Shown here: positions 1 to 8,609 of the stretch, in pieces
Position numbering within the stretch: the stretch's first letter is position 1
Layout of the letters: each line of letters opens with the position of its first letter
NCBI RefSeq assembly: GCF_001426375.1
Contig: NZ_LMEO01000051.1
Span: 248,241 to 312,240 of the forward strand
DNA from: Paenibacillus sp. Root444D2
GTDB taxonomy: Bacteria; Bacillota; Bacilli; Paenibacillales; NBRC-103111
DNA length: 64,000 bases
Direction of reading: 5' to 3'
Notes under the pieces: generated by a model
Seen by the model: the letters and a program-made list of their open reading frames with translations, nothing else
The model's database searches: none
What the model was told of the DNA's origin: nothing
Translations under genes and position numbers: made by a program

Positions 1-1353
1 ATGCCAACGTTTATTATACACTGTCCGGTTGGGGCAAACCAACTTATCATGAAGAAGCAAATCTTAGAAGCGGTTGCTAATGCAACCAAAGCCAGTAAGC
101 TGCGCACGAACTCCGTAGACTCCCTTACAGGTACAAACAGCGGAGATAATCTTGGGCCTGGTACGCCGGTTGTTCATTTCGAGCAATGGGAACGTGACGA
201 TATCGAAGTGAAGTTGATTCTAAAAGGCGGCGGCTGTGAGAACAAAAATATTCAATACAGCTTGCCTGCTGATCTTGAAGGTGTAGGTAAAGCAGGACGT
301 GATCTTGACGGCATTCGCAAATGTGTCATGCATGCGGTTTACCAAGCGCAAGGTCAAGGATGCAGTGCGGGTTTCATCGGCGTAGGTATTGGAGGCGACC
401 GTACAAGCGGGTACGAGCTGGCTAAGCACCAATTATTCCGTCATGTTGACGATGTGAATCCACATCCGGAGCTGCGCAAGGTCGAAGAGTACGTCATGGA
501 GCACGCCAATACGCTTGGTATTGGAACAATGGGATTCGGCGGTCAAGTGACTCTGCTTGGCTGTAAAGTTGGCGTAATGAACCGTTTGCCAGCAAGTTTC
601 TTCGTTTCTGTTGCGTACAACTGTTGGGCTTTCCGTCGTCAAGGCGTAGTCTTGAATGCGGAAACTGGTGAAATCAATGGCTGGTCTTATCCAAGAGGGA
701 CAGAGGTTTCTTTCCAAGAGGCTTTCGAAGCGAGTGCAGAAGAAGCTAAGAATACGCCAAAAGAAGAGCGTCGTGAGATCGTATTGACAACGCCAATATC
801 GGAAGAGCAAATCCGCAGCCTCAAAGTCGGTGATGTCGTAGTCATCAATGGTACGATGCACACGGGACGCGATGCGCTGCATAAATATTTGATGGATCAT
901 GATGCGCCGGTTGATCTCAATGGGGCTGCGATTTATCATTGCGGGCCGGTGATGAGTAAGGATGAAGCTGGCGAATGGCACGTTAAAGCGGCGGGACCAA
1001 CGACTAGTATCCGTGAGGAACCTTACCAAGGTGATATTATCAAGAAATTTGGCATTCGAGCAGTCATTGGTAAAGGCGGAATGGGGCCGAAAACGTTAGC
1101 AGCTTTGAAAGAACATGGCGGTGTTTATTTGAACGCTATCGGTGGTGCTGCGCAATACTACGCACAGTGCTTTAAGAAGGTTGAAGGCGTAGATTACATG
1201 GAATTCGGAATTCCTGAAGCGATGTGGCACTTGGAAACAGAAGGATTCGCTGCTATCGTAACGATGGATTCACACGGCAACAGCCTACATGCTGACGTAG
1301 AGAAGAATTCACTTGAGAAGCTGGCAGCTCTGAAAGAGCCTGTATTCAAATAA
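1..1353 (+). CDS. Class I fumarate hydratase, 5' end outside window
   Basis: Iron-sulfur fumarase interconverting fumarate and malate in the TCA cycle, with alpha and beta domains fused. The visible 450 residues hold the C-terminal half of the alpha domain (GGGCENKN near residue 77, GVGIGG near 127) and the beta domain (GRDALHK near 290, KGGMG near 358). C121 and C208 are 87 residues apart and fit the second and third Fe-S ligands of the family. The first ligand, in the usual CQDTG motif, would lie just upstream, so the gene very likely starts before base 1 and the ATG at 1-3 is internal; family members are about 510-550 residues. No clear terminator follows before phoR at 1501. Confidence 0.9.
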   Translation: MPTFIIHCPVGANQLIMKKQILEAVANATKASKLRTNSVDSLTGTNSGDNLGPGTPVVHFEQWERDDIEVKLILKGGGCENKNIQYSLPADLEGVGKAGRDLDGIRKCVMHAVYQAQGQGCSAGFIGVGIGGDRTSGYELAKHQLFRHVDDVNPHPELRKVEEYVMEHANTLGIGTMGFGGQVTLLGCKVGVMNRLPASFFVSVAYNCWAFRRQGVVLNAETGEINGWSYPRGTEVSFQEAFEASAEEAKNTPKEERREIVLTTPISEEQIRSLKVGDVVVINGTMHTGRDALHKYLMDHDAPVDLNGAAIYHCGPVMSKDEAGEWHVKAAGPTTSIREEPYQGDIIKKFGIRAVIGKGGMGPKTLAALKEHGGVYLNAIGGAAQYYAQCFKKVEGVDYMEFGIPEAMWHLETEGFAAIVTMDSHGNSLHADVEKNSLEKLAALKEPVFK

Positions 1354-1500
1354 TTTTCTAAGCGATGCACTTAACCTTCATCTTTACAAAAAAAATACTG
1401 GATTAGGCACGGAAGAAAGGGTTACTATGTAGAGTAGCTCTTTTCTTTTTGTTTTTCACCCATGAAATGGACAGACTGAACCATCGGAGGCTAGTATCAG

Positions 1501-3297
1501 ATGACCAAATTCCGTGCCAAACTAACTTTTATTTTGATTTTATTGATTGGTTGTTCGATGCTGATTGCGGGCATTTTCATGGCTAAGGTACTTGAGAATT
1601 CTCACATAAAGTCTTTACAAGACAATATGGAACGCGAGCTGCAAGTTATTACGGCAGCTTTGGATTGGAACCGAAAAGGGACCGATGTAGAGTTGATTTC
1701 TTACTATACGGAACAAGCCAAACATCTTAAAGAAGCAACGAATGAGAGACTGACGTATGTTCGAGCGGATGGCAAAGTATTAGGTGACTCTGATCAAAGG
1801 CCCGAACAGATGGACAATCACTTGAATCGACCGGAGATTGCTTCGGCAGCAGCGAATGGCGTCGGCTACGTTACGCGTTACAGCGATACATTGAAAGAAA
1901 ATATGCTTTATGCCGCTATTCCAGTGAAGAATGAAGCGCAGGAGACAACAGGTTTTCTACGTATTTCTATGAGCTTGGAACAAGTAGGGAAGTCGATTCG
2001 CAGCTTATGGTACTTCCTGATTTCTGGGTTGATCATTTTATTTCTGATCGCAGGAATCGTTAGTTATCGAATTGCCAAAGGGATTACTCACCCCATTGAG
2101 AAGATGACGAAAGTAGCCCAGCAAATTACGAATATGAACTACCAATCTCGCGTTCCGGCTTACAGTAATGATGAGGTTGGACAGTTAGGTCAGGCGATAA
2201 ATCGCATGTCCGAAAGCTTGCAGCAGCAAATGGCACGGATTCAGGAAAATGAACGCAGGCTTCAAGGCGTTATGGAAAATATGATGAGCGGCATTATGAT
2301 GATTGACCGTGAAGAGCGGATTATGCTTTTAAATCCTGCTGCGGAATACATTTTAGGTTTCTCCTCACAGGAGCTTCTAGGGAAGAAATATAATGAAGCG
2401 AAGCAGCAATTTGAATTTACAAAGTTGATACAAGAATGTATTGAGACACAAGATCCAATTCGCGATGAGATGGTTTTCTATTATCCGGCAGAGCGAATTC
2501 TCGATATTCATTTGAGTCCAATTGCCCATGAAGATGAGGAATGGTCAGGTGTTCTTATCGTAATTCACGATATTACGGCTGTACGCAGACTTGAGCGGAT
2601 GCGCAGTGAATTCGTCGCGAATGTATCGCATGAGTTAAAGACGCCAATTGCCGCGGTTAAAGGCTTTGCCGAAACGCTGCTGGCTGGTGCGCTTAACGAT
2701 AAGGAAACGGCAGTGTCGTTCTTACAAATCATTTTTGATGAGAGTGAGCGGTTGAATCGATTAATAGGGGATATTCTAGAGTTATCCAAAATTGAATCAA
2801 AGCGGATTCCGATGAATTTTTCGCCAATTTACTTGCCTGAATTCCTAGAAAGATCGTTAAGTGTGTTGCGAAAAGAAGCGGAGAAGAAGCATATTGAACT
2901 AAGTATGCTGGTCGATGATGATATTTATATCGAGGCGGATGAAGACCGGTTACGGCAAATTATCATCAATCTCCTTTCCAATGGTATTGCTTACACCCAT
3001 GATGGCGGCAAAGTGAAAGTGCGTGTAGAACCACTCGATATGAATGCTGATGGGGATTATGAACGGCTGCGATTAATTGTTTCGGATACGGGTATGGGCA
3101 TACCTAAGAAGGATTTACCTCGAATTTTTGAGAGATTCTATCGTGTTGATAAAGCGCGCTCCAGAAGCTCAGGCGGAACGGGATTAGGATTATCGATTGT
3201 GAAACATTTAGTTGAGCTGCATAAAGGAACGATTCGGGTCGATAGTGAGGTTGGCGTCGGTACGAGGTTCACGATTGAATTGCCTGTTATACACTAA
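1501..3297 (+). CDS. phoR: PhoR/ResE-type membrane sensor histidine kinase
   Basis: Sensor kinase expected to phosphorylate the PhoP-type regulator encoded just downstream. The 598-residue protein has a transmembrane helix at about 8-28, an extracytoplasmic loop, a second helix at about 170-190, a HAMP linker, a PAS domain (about 255-360), a HisKA box NVSHELKTP with the phospho-accepting His near 377, and an ATPase domain with N-box NLLSNG, DTGMGIP and GGTGLGLSIV. The start is set by CGGAGG about 11 bases upstream of the ATG. The order is kinase then regulator, whereas Bacillus subtilis has phoP first; phoP here has its own leader. The phosphate assignment rests on domain layout, the PhoP partner and the box-like repeats behind it. 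Confidence 0.85.
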   Translation: MTKFRAKLTFILILLIGCSMLIAGIFMAKVLENSHIKSLQDNMERELQVITAALDWNRKGTDVELISYYTEQAKHLKEATNERLTYVRADGKVLGDSDQRPEQMDNHLNRPEIASAAANGVGYVTRYSDTLKENMLYAAIPVKNEAQETTGFLRISMSLEQVGKSIRSLWYFLISGLIILFLIAGIVSYRIAKGITHPIEKMTKVAQQITNMNYQSRVPAYSNDEVGQLGQAINRMSESLQQQMARIQENERRLQGVMENMMSGIMMIDREERIMLLNPAAEYILGFSSQELLGKKYNEAKQQFEFTKLIQECIETQDPIRDEMVFYYPAERILDIHLSPIAHEDEEWSGVLIVIHDITAVRRLERMRSEFVANVSHELKTPIAAVKGFAETLLAGALNDKETAVSFLQIIFDESERLNRLIGDILELSKIESKRIPMNFSPIYLPEFLERSLSVLRKEAEKKHIELSMLVDDDIYIEADEDRLRQIIINLLSNGIAYTHDGGKVKVRVEPLDMNADGDYERLRLIVSDTGMGIPKKDLPRIFERFYRVDKARSRSSGGTGLGLSIVKHLVELHKGTIRVDSEVGVGTRFTIELPVIH

Positions 3298-3351
3298 TTT
3301 ACACAGCGATGACGAAACATTTACATTGTTTTTACAATCATGTGGTAAAAT
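3298..3351 (+). promoter_or_regulatory. PhoP-box-like repeats and promoter of phoP
   Basis: TTTACA occurs exactly at 3298, 3320 and 3331, spacings of 22 and 11 bases. This is the 11-base periodicity known for Bacillus PhoP boxes (TT-A-CA hexamers with about 5-base gaps). An extended -10 (TGG then TAAAAT at 3346-3351) follows, 43 bases before the phoP ATG. The repeats begin directly after the phoR stop codon. Autoregulation of phoP by phosphorylated PhoP is the natural inference. Confidence 0.65.
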
Positions 3352-3393
3352 GAGGTTGTGCAATGTAAATATACTGTAAACGCGGGGGATCCC

Positions 3394-4110
3394 ATGGCAC
3401 AAAAAATACTAGTTATTGAAGACGAGCCAACTCTAGCTCGATTGCTATCGTACAATCTATCTCAGGACGGGTATGATACGAAAGTTGTCGACCATGGTGG
3501 CGATGGACTTCAAGAGGCGTTGCAGCAGACTTATGACTTAATTATTCTGGATATCATGCTGCCTGGACTGAATGGCTTCGAGGTATTGGCGAAGCTAAGG
3601 CAGAAAGGAAACAGCACACCTGTTATTATTTTAACGGCACGCAATGCCGAGGATGAAGTGGTGCAAGGTCTTAAGCACGGTGCTGATGATTATATAACGA
3701 AGCCCTTTGGGGTGGCGGAATTGCTTGCCCGCGTCTCTGCCGTTCTGCGAAGAACACAATCGGAGGACGTGGCAGCGGACAAACTTAAGAGCAATGAGAA
3801 AGTGATTCAGGCGGGTGAATTGTTCATTTATCCGGAGAAATATGAAGTTGTCCTGAACGGGGATTCCATTCCGTTAAGACCGAAGGAGTTTGAGGTTCTG
3901 CTTTATCTCGTGCAGCGCCCGGGTGTCGTCGTAACAAGAGACGATCTAATGAATATCGTTTGGGGATTCGACTATATTGGCGGTCAGAGAACCGTAGATG
4001 TTCATGTGAGCTCGCTTCGTAAGAAGTTGGAAATGAATCAACAGTCTGTTCAAATCGATTCGATTCGTGGCGTTGGCTACAAGCTGGTAGCAAGTATGAT
4101 CAAAAAATAA
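3394..4110 (+). CDS. phoP: OmpR/PhoP-family response regulator
   Basis: Response regulator of 238 residues: receiver domain at 1-120 with acidic pocket E9/D10, phospho-acceptor D53 in ILDIMLPG and the conserved Lys in DYITKPF, then a winged-helix DNA-binding domain (about 140-235) ending in the typical RTVDVHVSSLR and IRGVGYKL. An in-frame ATG lies at 3358, but the family start MAQKILVIEDEP is at 3394, preceded by GGGGGAT. It pairs with the kinase upstream and is probably expressed from its own promoter in the 96-base gap. PhoP is favoured over other OmpR-type regulators because of the repeats upstream. Confidence 0.85.
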   Translation: MAQKILVIEDEPTLARLLSYNLSQDGYDTKVVDHGGDGLQEALQQTYDLIILDIMLPGLNGFEVLAKLRQKGNSTPVIILTARNAEDEVVQGLKHGADDYITKPFGVAELLARVSAVLRRTQSEDVAADKLKSNEKVIQAGELFIYPEKYEVVLNGDSIPLRPKEFEVLLYLVQRPGVVVTRDDLMNIVWGFDYIGGQRTVDVHVSSLRKKLEMNQQSVQIDSIRGVGYKLVASMIKK

Positions 4111-4152
4111 TGAGCCTTGGGTGCTGGTTAACAGCGGCCCAGGCTCATTTTT
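4111..4152. terminator. Bidirectional terminator between convergent genes
   Basis: TGAGCCTTGGG at 4111-4121 pairs with CCCAGGCTCA at 4138-4147, followed by TTTTTG on the plus strand; on the minus strand the stem is followed by TTATTTTTTG. It serves phoP and the convergent MerR-type gene, whose stop codon lies inside the stem. Confidence 0.8.
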
Positions 4153-5245
4153 GTGCGTAAACAACGTAAATGCTGTTCCCCAATGGCTCCGATTTGACTT
4201 GGCTTGTATGAGAGAGCAGCCATTCTGTTATATGAGTATGCGTCATGTAGAGGTCGACCTGCTCATGCATCATAGGCAGCTTGGTTGCCTTAGTCGAGAT
4301 GAGGTTGGCTAGAAATACATCTGCCTCATTTCGATCTTGCATCATATAATCGGCTAAGCACACGATTCCGCCAGGCTTCAATACCCTCAGCATTTCACCC
4401 CATGCGAGTTCTCTTTGAGCTTCTGTCAGATGATGAAGGGCAAACGAACTGACAACATAATCAAATGTGTTATCCATAAACGGAATGGCCAGCACGTTAC
4501 CAAGCTTGAGTTCAATGTCAGCATATTTGGCTGCGCAAAGCTTGAGCATTTGCTTGGATTGGTCGATGGCGGACATGGTTAGGCCGATCTGCTGCAGCTT
4601 GCCGGCTAAGTTGCCGGTACCTGTTCCTACATCAAGCCCCTTAAGGCCATGAGAAGGAGAGATAAGCTGGGCGATTTTGTCTAAAGCTGCTTCGTAGCTT
4701 GAATATACGGGAGGGCTGCTCATCTCAATGTCGTTCAGCAGGCCGTTTTCTGTGACATCTACAATCGAGGAAGCAGGATGCAGCAGCTCGTCAAACTGTA
4801 GGGCCTTTCGATCGAAATCCCAATGGTCGCGCCAGCTTGCTCTTAGGTCGCGCAGCTCCTTGCTTTGCTGGGCTAGCTCGTAGAGGAGCTCAGTCGGCAG
4901 TATGCTGCTTCCTTGAGCGGCTTGGATCATCTGATCCATTGTTCCGATAATTTGTTTCATTTCTGTCCACTGTTGAAATAGCATCGAACGCTGCATTTGC
5001 AGAGCGCTTAGCACTTCTTCTTGTTGATTTAAATCGGTTTGGGCTAAGGTTTGACGAATATCTTCAAGTGTCATCCCGACTTCCCTTAGAGAAATAATGG
5101 TTTGTAATCTCCACGCATCTTGTTCCGTATAGGTTCGATAGCCATTCTCTTTCTGCTTTGCAGGAGTTAATAGGCCTTTCTGCTCATAGAAGCGAATTGC
5201 TCTGGCTGTGATGCCAAGTTTGCGGGAAATTTCGTTAATCAGCAT
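4145..5245 (-). CDS. MerR-family regulator fused to a SAM-dependent methyltransferase
   Basis: A 366-residue two-domain protein. Residues 1-70 are a MerR winged helix (ISRKLGITARAIRFYEQKGL, then NGYRTYTEQD), followed by a coiled-coil dimer helix to about 125. Residues about 180-366 are a class I methyltransferase with the SAM-binding loop GLDVGTGTGNLAG, motif SAIDQSKQML and the post-motif RVLKPGGI, as in the UbiE/Methyltransf_11 group. MLINEIS (5245) was chosen over the longer frame opening at 5275 because GGAGG sits 7 bases upstream of it. The gene is divergent from the Gfo/Idh gene, with a 148-base shared regulatory region. The effector and methyl acceptor are unknown; the fusion suggests a regulator that controls or senses its own small-molecule chemistry. 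Confidence 0.85.
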   Translation of the reverse strand: MLINEISRKLGITARAIRFYEQKGLLTPAKQKENGYRTYTEQDAWRLQTIISLREVGMTLEDIRQTLAQTDLNQQEEVLSALQMQRSMLFQQWTEMKQIIGTMDQMIQAAQGSSILPTELLYELAQQSKELRDLRASWRDHWDFDRKALQFDELLHPASSIVDVTENGLLNDIEMSSPPVYSSYEAALDKIAQLISPSHGLKGLDVGTGTGNLAGKLQQIGLTMSAIDQSKQMLKLCAAKYADIELKLGNVLAIPFMDNTFDYVVSSFALHHLTEAQRELAWGEMLRVLKPGGIVCLADYMMQDRNEADVFLANLISTKATKLPMMHEQVDLYMTHTHITEWLLSHTSQVKSEPLGNSIYVVYAQK

Positions 5246-5393
5246 GTATGGTCCTCCATCATGGCACAATTGCATACAATTTTCGCCAGATCAGAAATTT
5301 TATTTTTGTGGGTTTTTGTTATACTCTTATATAGTACTAGCTATGAGCAATTGTGAGAAGCCTAACGGTTATACATATCTAAGGAGGATTATC

Positions 5394-6476
5394 ATGTCAA
5401 AAACGTATCGTATAGCGATTATTGGATGTGGCGGTATTGCCAATGGCAAGCACATGCCAAGTTTGAACAAATTAAAGAATGTAGAGATGGTTGCATTCTG
5501 TGACATTATTTCTGAAAAAGCGCAGGAAGCTGCTGCTAAGTATGGCAAAGAAGACGCTCGTGTCTACGAAGATTACCGCGAGGTTCTGAAAGACAGTTCC
5601 ATTGACATCGTTCATGTCTGTACGCCAAATGATTCACATGCGGAAATCACGATTGCTGCATTAGAAGCAGGCAAGCATGTCATGTCAGAGAAGCCGATGG
5701 CCAAAACAGCTGCAGATGCACGCCGTATGGTGGAAGCAGCTAAGCGTACAGGTAAGAAGCTGACAGTTGGTTACAACAATCGCTTCCGTGGCGATAGCCA
5801 GCATTTGCACCATTTGTGCTCGGAAGGCGAACTAGGTGAGATTTATTTTGCTAAGGCTCATGCGATTCGTCGCCGCGCAGTACCTACTTGGGGCGTTTTC
5901 CTTGATGAGGAGAAGCAAGGCGGTGGCCCGCTGATCGATATCGGTACGCATGCACTTGATTTAACGATGTGGATGATGAACAACTATGAGCCGAAGGTTG
6001 TACTGGGTACTTCTTATCATAAATTATCCCAACGAGAAAATGCAGCTAATGCTTGGGGACCTTGGGATCCTTCCAAGTTCACCGTTGAGGATTCCGCGTT
6101 TGGTATGATTACCATGAAAAATGGTGCTACGATTATTCTTGAATCGAGCTGGGCGCTGAATACACTTGAAGTGGATGAAGCGAAATGTACACTTAGCGGA
6201 ACTGAGGGCGGCGCTGATATGAAAGGCGGTCTTCGCATTAATGGTGAGAAGCACAGCCGTTTATACACGACCGAAGTTGAATTAAATGCTGGCGGCGTAG
6301 CCTTCTACGATGGTGAAACAGAAAGTGCGCCGGATTTAGAAATGCGCTTATGGATTCAAGCGATCGAGAATGATACAGATCCGGTTGTAACTCCTGAGCA
6401 AGCATGTGTCGTATCCGAAATCTTAGAAGCCATTTATGAATCAGCCAAAACAGGGAAAGCCGTTTATTTCGACTAG
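5394..6476 (+). CDS. Gfo/Idh/MocA-family oxidoreductase
   Basis: NAD(P)-dependent sugar or inositol dehydrogenase-like protein of 360 residues. The N-terminal Rossmann fold carries IAIIGCGGIANGKH (residues 7-20), followed by the family lysine motif EKPMAKTAADA near 101 and the C-terminal alpha/beta domain with GGGPLIDIGTHALDLTMWMM. The ATG at 5394 follows AAGGAGG by 6 bases; a longer in-frame ORF opens at 5208 inside the neighbouring gene and is not credible. A TATACT -10-like box lies at 5320-5325. It is monocistronic and ends in a strong terminator. Substrate not identifiable from sequence. Confidence 0.9.
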   Translation: MSKTYRIAIIGCGGIANGKHMPSLNKLKNVEMVAFCDIISEKAQEAAAKYGKEDARVYEDYREVLKDSSIDIVHVCTPNDSHAEITIAALEAGKHVMSEKPMAKTAADARRMVEAAKRTGKKLTVGYNNRFRGDSQHLHHLCSEGELGEIYFAKAHAIRRRAVPTWGVFLDEEKQGGGPLIDIGTHALDLTMWMMNNYEPKVVLGTSYHKLSQRENAANAWGPWDPSKFTVEDSAFGMITMKNGATIILESSWALNTLEVDEAKCTLSGTEGGADMKGGLRINGEKHSRLYTTEVELNAGGVAFYDGETESAPDLEMRLWIQAIENDTDPVVTPEQACVVSEILEAIYESAKTGKAVYFD

Positions 6477-6503
6477 TTTCGACTATTTCCTGGGAAATGA
6501 AGG

Positions 6504-6547
6504 AACCCCTTCTTCGATATGGTTATCGGAGGAAGGGGGTTTTTTTG
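6504..6547 (+). terminator. Terminator of the Gfo/Idh gene
   Basis: AACCCCTTCTTCGATA pairs with TTATCGGAGGAAGGGGGTT across a TGG loop and runs into a T tract at 6540-6546. Confidence 0.9.
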
Positions 6548-6556
6548 TGCTACCAC

Positions 6557-6597
6557 ATAGGAAAGCCGTTTTCTGTTCCAGAAAACGGCTTTCCTAT
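6557..6597. repeat. Perfect 19-bp inverted repeat with 3-base loop
   Basis: ATAGGAAAGCCGTTTTCTG (6557-6575), loop TTC, exact reverse complement at 6579-6597. It lies between the previous terminator and the 3' end of the convergent AraC gene. There is no T-run directly after it on either strand, so it is not a textbook terminator; it may be a transcript-end stabiliser or a small palindromic repeat. Confidence 0.8.
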
Positions 6598-6660
6598 TGG
6601 CGATAAAAACTACATCTAAACGCGGTCGCTCATCTTTAAATGGCTTCGATAGAGGTTTTC

Positions 6661-7533
6661 TCATAAAATGCTCTTGTTAGCTTTCCGATATTCACCAGGT
6701 GTAGAGCCCGTTCTTTTCTTGAACATTTTGGAAAAATGGTGTAAATCAGCAAAACCGCAATAGAGTGCTATAGATTCGAGACTAAGATCTGTATTTGTGA
6801 GCAGCTCCTTGGCGTGATTAACCCTCATGTTGATTAAATACTGGTGAGGCGAGATGCCATATCGCTGCTTGAACATGAAACTGAATCTGGAAACAGAAAG
6901 GCTAGCTCGATTCGCCATGTCCTCTAATGAAATGGGTTCGCTTAGATGATTGGAAAAGTAAGAAGTAATCCAATTGAACGAATGTACAGGTGTCTGTGTC
7001 ACCTGATAGTAAGTCTCTAGTAGAGAAATGATAATTTCCGTAACGAGATGTTGGGTTTTCAGCTGTATGAGCGGATCCTGCTGCTGGGCATACTCAATAA
7101 CCTGAAAAAGCGTTTCTTTCAATTTAGAAGGGTTAGACGGATGGACATGAACTGGCATTTGAATCCCATACAGATCGTTGATTGTTGGCTGCATCAGGTT
7201 CATATAAGCTGATAAATCAATCTGACCGGGTCGGGTTGGAAAGCTATTTTCACGTTCGGAATTATAGCATAAATCAAAATGAATAAAAGGCGTAACTGTG
7301 TTAGTCAGTCCTTCGAGTGTTAGTAAGCTTCCCGGCTGTACGAGGCAGAATTGACCTGATTGAAACATATACTTCTTATGATCTACCCAAAAACAGCAAG
7401 TACCCTCTTGAATATAAACGAATAGGTAATCAAGCAACCTTCGCTCCGGATATGACCACGGCTTACGAACAGCAAACTCACTTTGCCTAACAAAAGGAAC
7501 AATCGCATGTTGTTTCAATAATTCGGTGAGCAT
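6661..7533 (-). CDS. AraC-family transcriptional regulator (sugar-sensing cupin type)
   Basis: A 290-residue one-component regulator. Residues about 10-150 form a cupin-like sensor domain (GTCCFWVDHKKYMFQSGQFC), and the last 100 residues carry two AraC helix-turn-helices: LEDMANRASLSVSRFSFMFK with YGISPHQYL, then IALYCGFADLHHFSKMFKK ending GSTPGEYRK. It diverges from the PhyH-type dioxygenase gene at 7700, with repeated TTTGACAA sites in the shared 166-base gap, so it probably controls that gene. Inducer unknown. Confidence 0.88.
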   Translation of the reverse strand: MLTELLKQHAIVPFVRQSEFAVRKPWSYPERRLLDYLFVYIQEGTCCFWVDHKKYMFQSGQFCLVQPGSLLTLEGLTNTVTPFIHFDLCYNSERENSFPTRPGQIDLSAYMNLMQPTINDLYGIQMPVHVHPSNPSKLKETLFQVIEYAQQQDPLIQLKTQHLVTEIIISLLETYYQVTQTPVHSFNWITSYFSNHLSEPISLEDMANRASLSVSRFSFMFKQRYGISPHQYLINMRVNHAKELLTNTDLSLESIALYCGFADLHHFSKMFKKRTGSTPGEYRKANKSIL

Positions 7534-7610
7534 GCAGAATCCTTTCTTGTACCAATAATTCTTTCTTATGTCTTATTGTAGTACTTCATGGAACATCTAA
7601 TCCAGTTGTT

Positions 7611-7678
7611 TTTGACAATAATAAAACCTTGTTTGACAAAGATTTCGCACCATTAGCCTCCTATAATAAAGCTATAAT
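7611..7678 (+). promoter_or_regulatory. Promoter/operator region of the PhyH-type gene
   Basis: TTGACA occurs twice about 19 bases apart (near 7614 and at 7633-7638), each within TTTGACAA, and TATAAT occurs at 7662-7667 and 7673-7678. The spacer from the second TTGACA to the first TATAAT is 23 bases, too long for a plain sigma-A promoter. The paired TTTGACAA could be a direct-repeat AraC binding site. Confidence 0.45.
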
Positions 7679-7699
7679 TATACAAGAGGTGAGCAGAAG

Positions 7700-8551
7700 A
7701 TGAGCATTCCGGAAACAAATAATAGTCATGAATTACCCTCCATGGAAGACAACTATGAATTGTCTGAGCAACAGAAAGAAAGTTATCAGAAAAAAGGACA
7801 TATTGCTCTTAGACAGGTGGCAAGTAAGTCAGAAATCGCTTCTTATGAGCCTATTATTAGTGACTTGGTGAAAGAGTTGAATAAGCATGATAAGCCGCTT
7901 GAGCAACGAGATACGTATGGTAAGGCCTTTATCCAGATCTCAAATCTATGGGAGAAAAGTGAAGCGATAAGGAGATTCGTGCTAGCAAAACGATTTGCCA
8001 AAATCGCAGCTGATTTAATGGGGGTGGATGGGGTACGAATTTATCATGATCAAGCCCTGTTTAAAGAACCTCACGGAGGTCATACGCCGTGGCATCAAGA
8101 TCAAATCTATTGGCCGCTAGATACAGATAAGACGATTACCATGTGGATGCCGTTAGTTCCCATTTCCCAAGAGGTGGGATCTATGACCTTTGCATCGGAG
8201 TCTCATCTTATGGGCTACATTAATAAAATGGTCATCTCCGACGAATCTCACCGAACACTTGCCGGATACATTGAAGGCAAAGGATTCGAAACGATGTCTC
8301 ACGGCGCCATGGAGGCAGGCGATGCAACGTTCCACTCCGGGTGGACACTGCACAGCGCGCCTGGCAACCCTACGGAAACCATGCGTAAAGTGATGACTGT
8401 GATTTATTATGCCGACGGAACAAGAGTGGCCGAACCGGATAGCAAAGCGCGTGAGAATGATTTGAAAGCATGGTTTCCCGGCATTCAACCAGGCGATGTG
8501 GCGGCAACTGCGTTAAATCCATTGGTTTACACCCATAGTAGCGCAAATTAA
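7700..8551 (+). CDS. Phytanoyl-CoA dioxygenase (PhyH) family protein
   Basis: Putative Fe(II)/2-oxoglutarate-dependent oxygenase of 283 residues. The iron-binding HxD is visible in TPWHQDQIYWP (His near 133) and the distal His in TLHSAPGNPT near 219; the MWMPLVPIS strand and FASESH are typical of the family. The ATG at 7700 follows AAGAGGTGAG. It is monocistronic with its own terminator and lies divergent from an AraC regulator, which suggests substrate-induced expression. The substrate cannot be deduced. Confidence 0.87.
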   Translation: MSIPETNNSHELPSMEDNYELSEQQKESYQKKGHIALRQVASKSEIASYEPIISDLVKELNKHDKPLEQRDTYGKAFIQISNLWEKSEAIRRFVLAKRFAKIAADLMGVDGVRIYHDQALFKEPHGGHTPWHQDQIYWPLDTDKTITMWMPLVPISQEVGSMTFASESHLMGYINKMVISDESHRTLAGYIEGKGFETMSHGAMEAGDATFHSGWTLHSAPGNPTETMRKVMTVIYYADGTRVAEPDSKARENDLKAWFPGIQPGDVAATALNPLVYTHSSAN

Positions 8552-8555
8552 AAAA

Positions 8556-8597
8556 GGCTCGCTCCCCCTCATATTTTGAGAAGGGGAGCGAGCTTTG
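8556..8597 (+). terminator. Terminator of the PhyH-type gene
   Basis: GGCTCGCTCCCC pairs with GGGGAGCGAGC around an AT-rich loop, followed by TTTGTT; preceding A-runs could also serve the minus strand. Confidence 0.85.
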
Positions 8598-8609
8598 TTA
8601 TGAAAAGAG

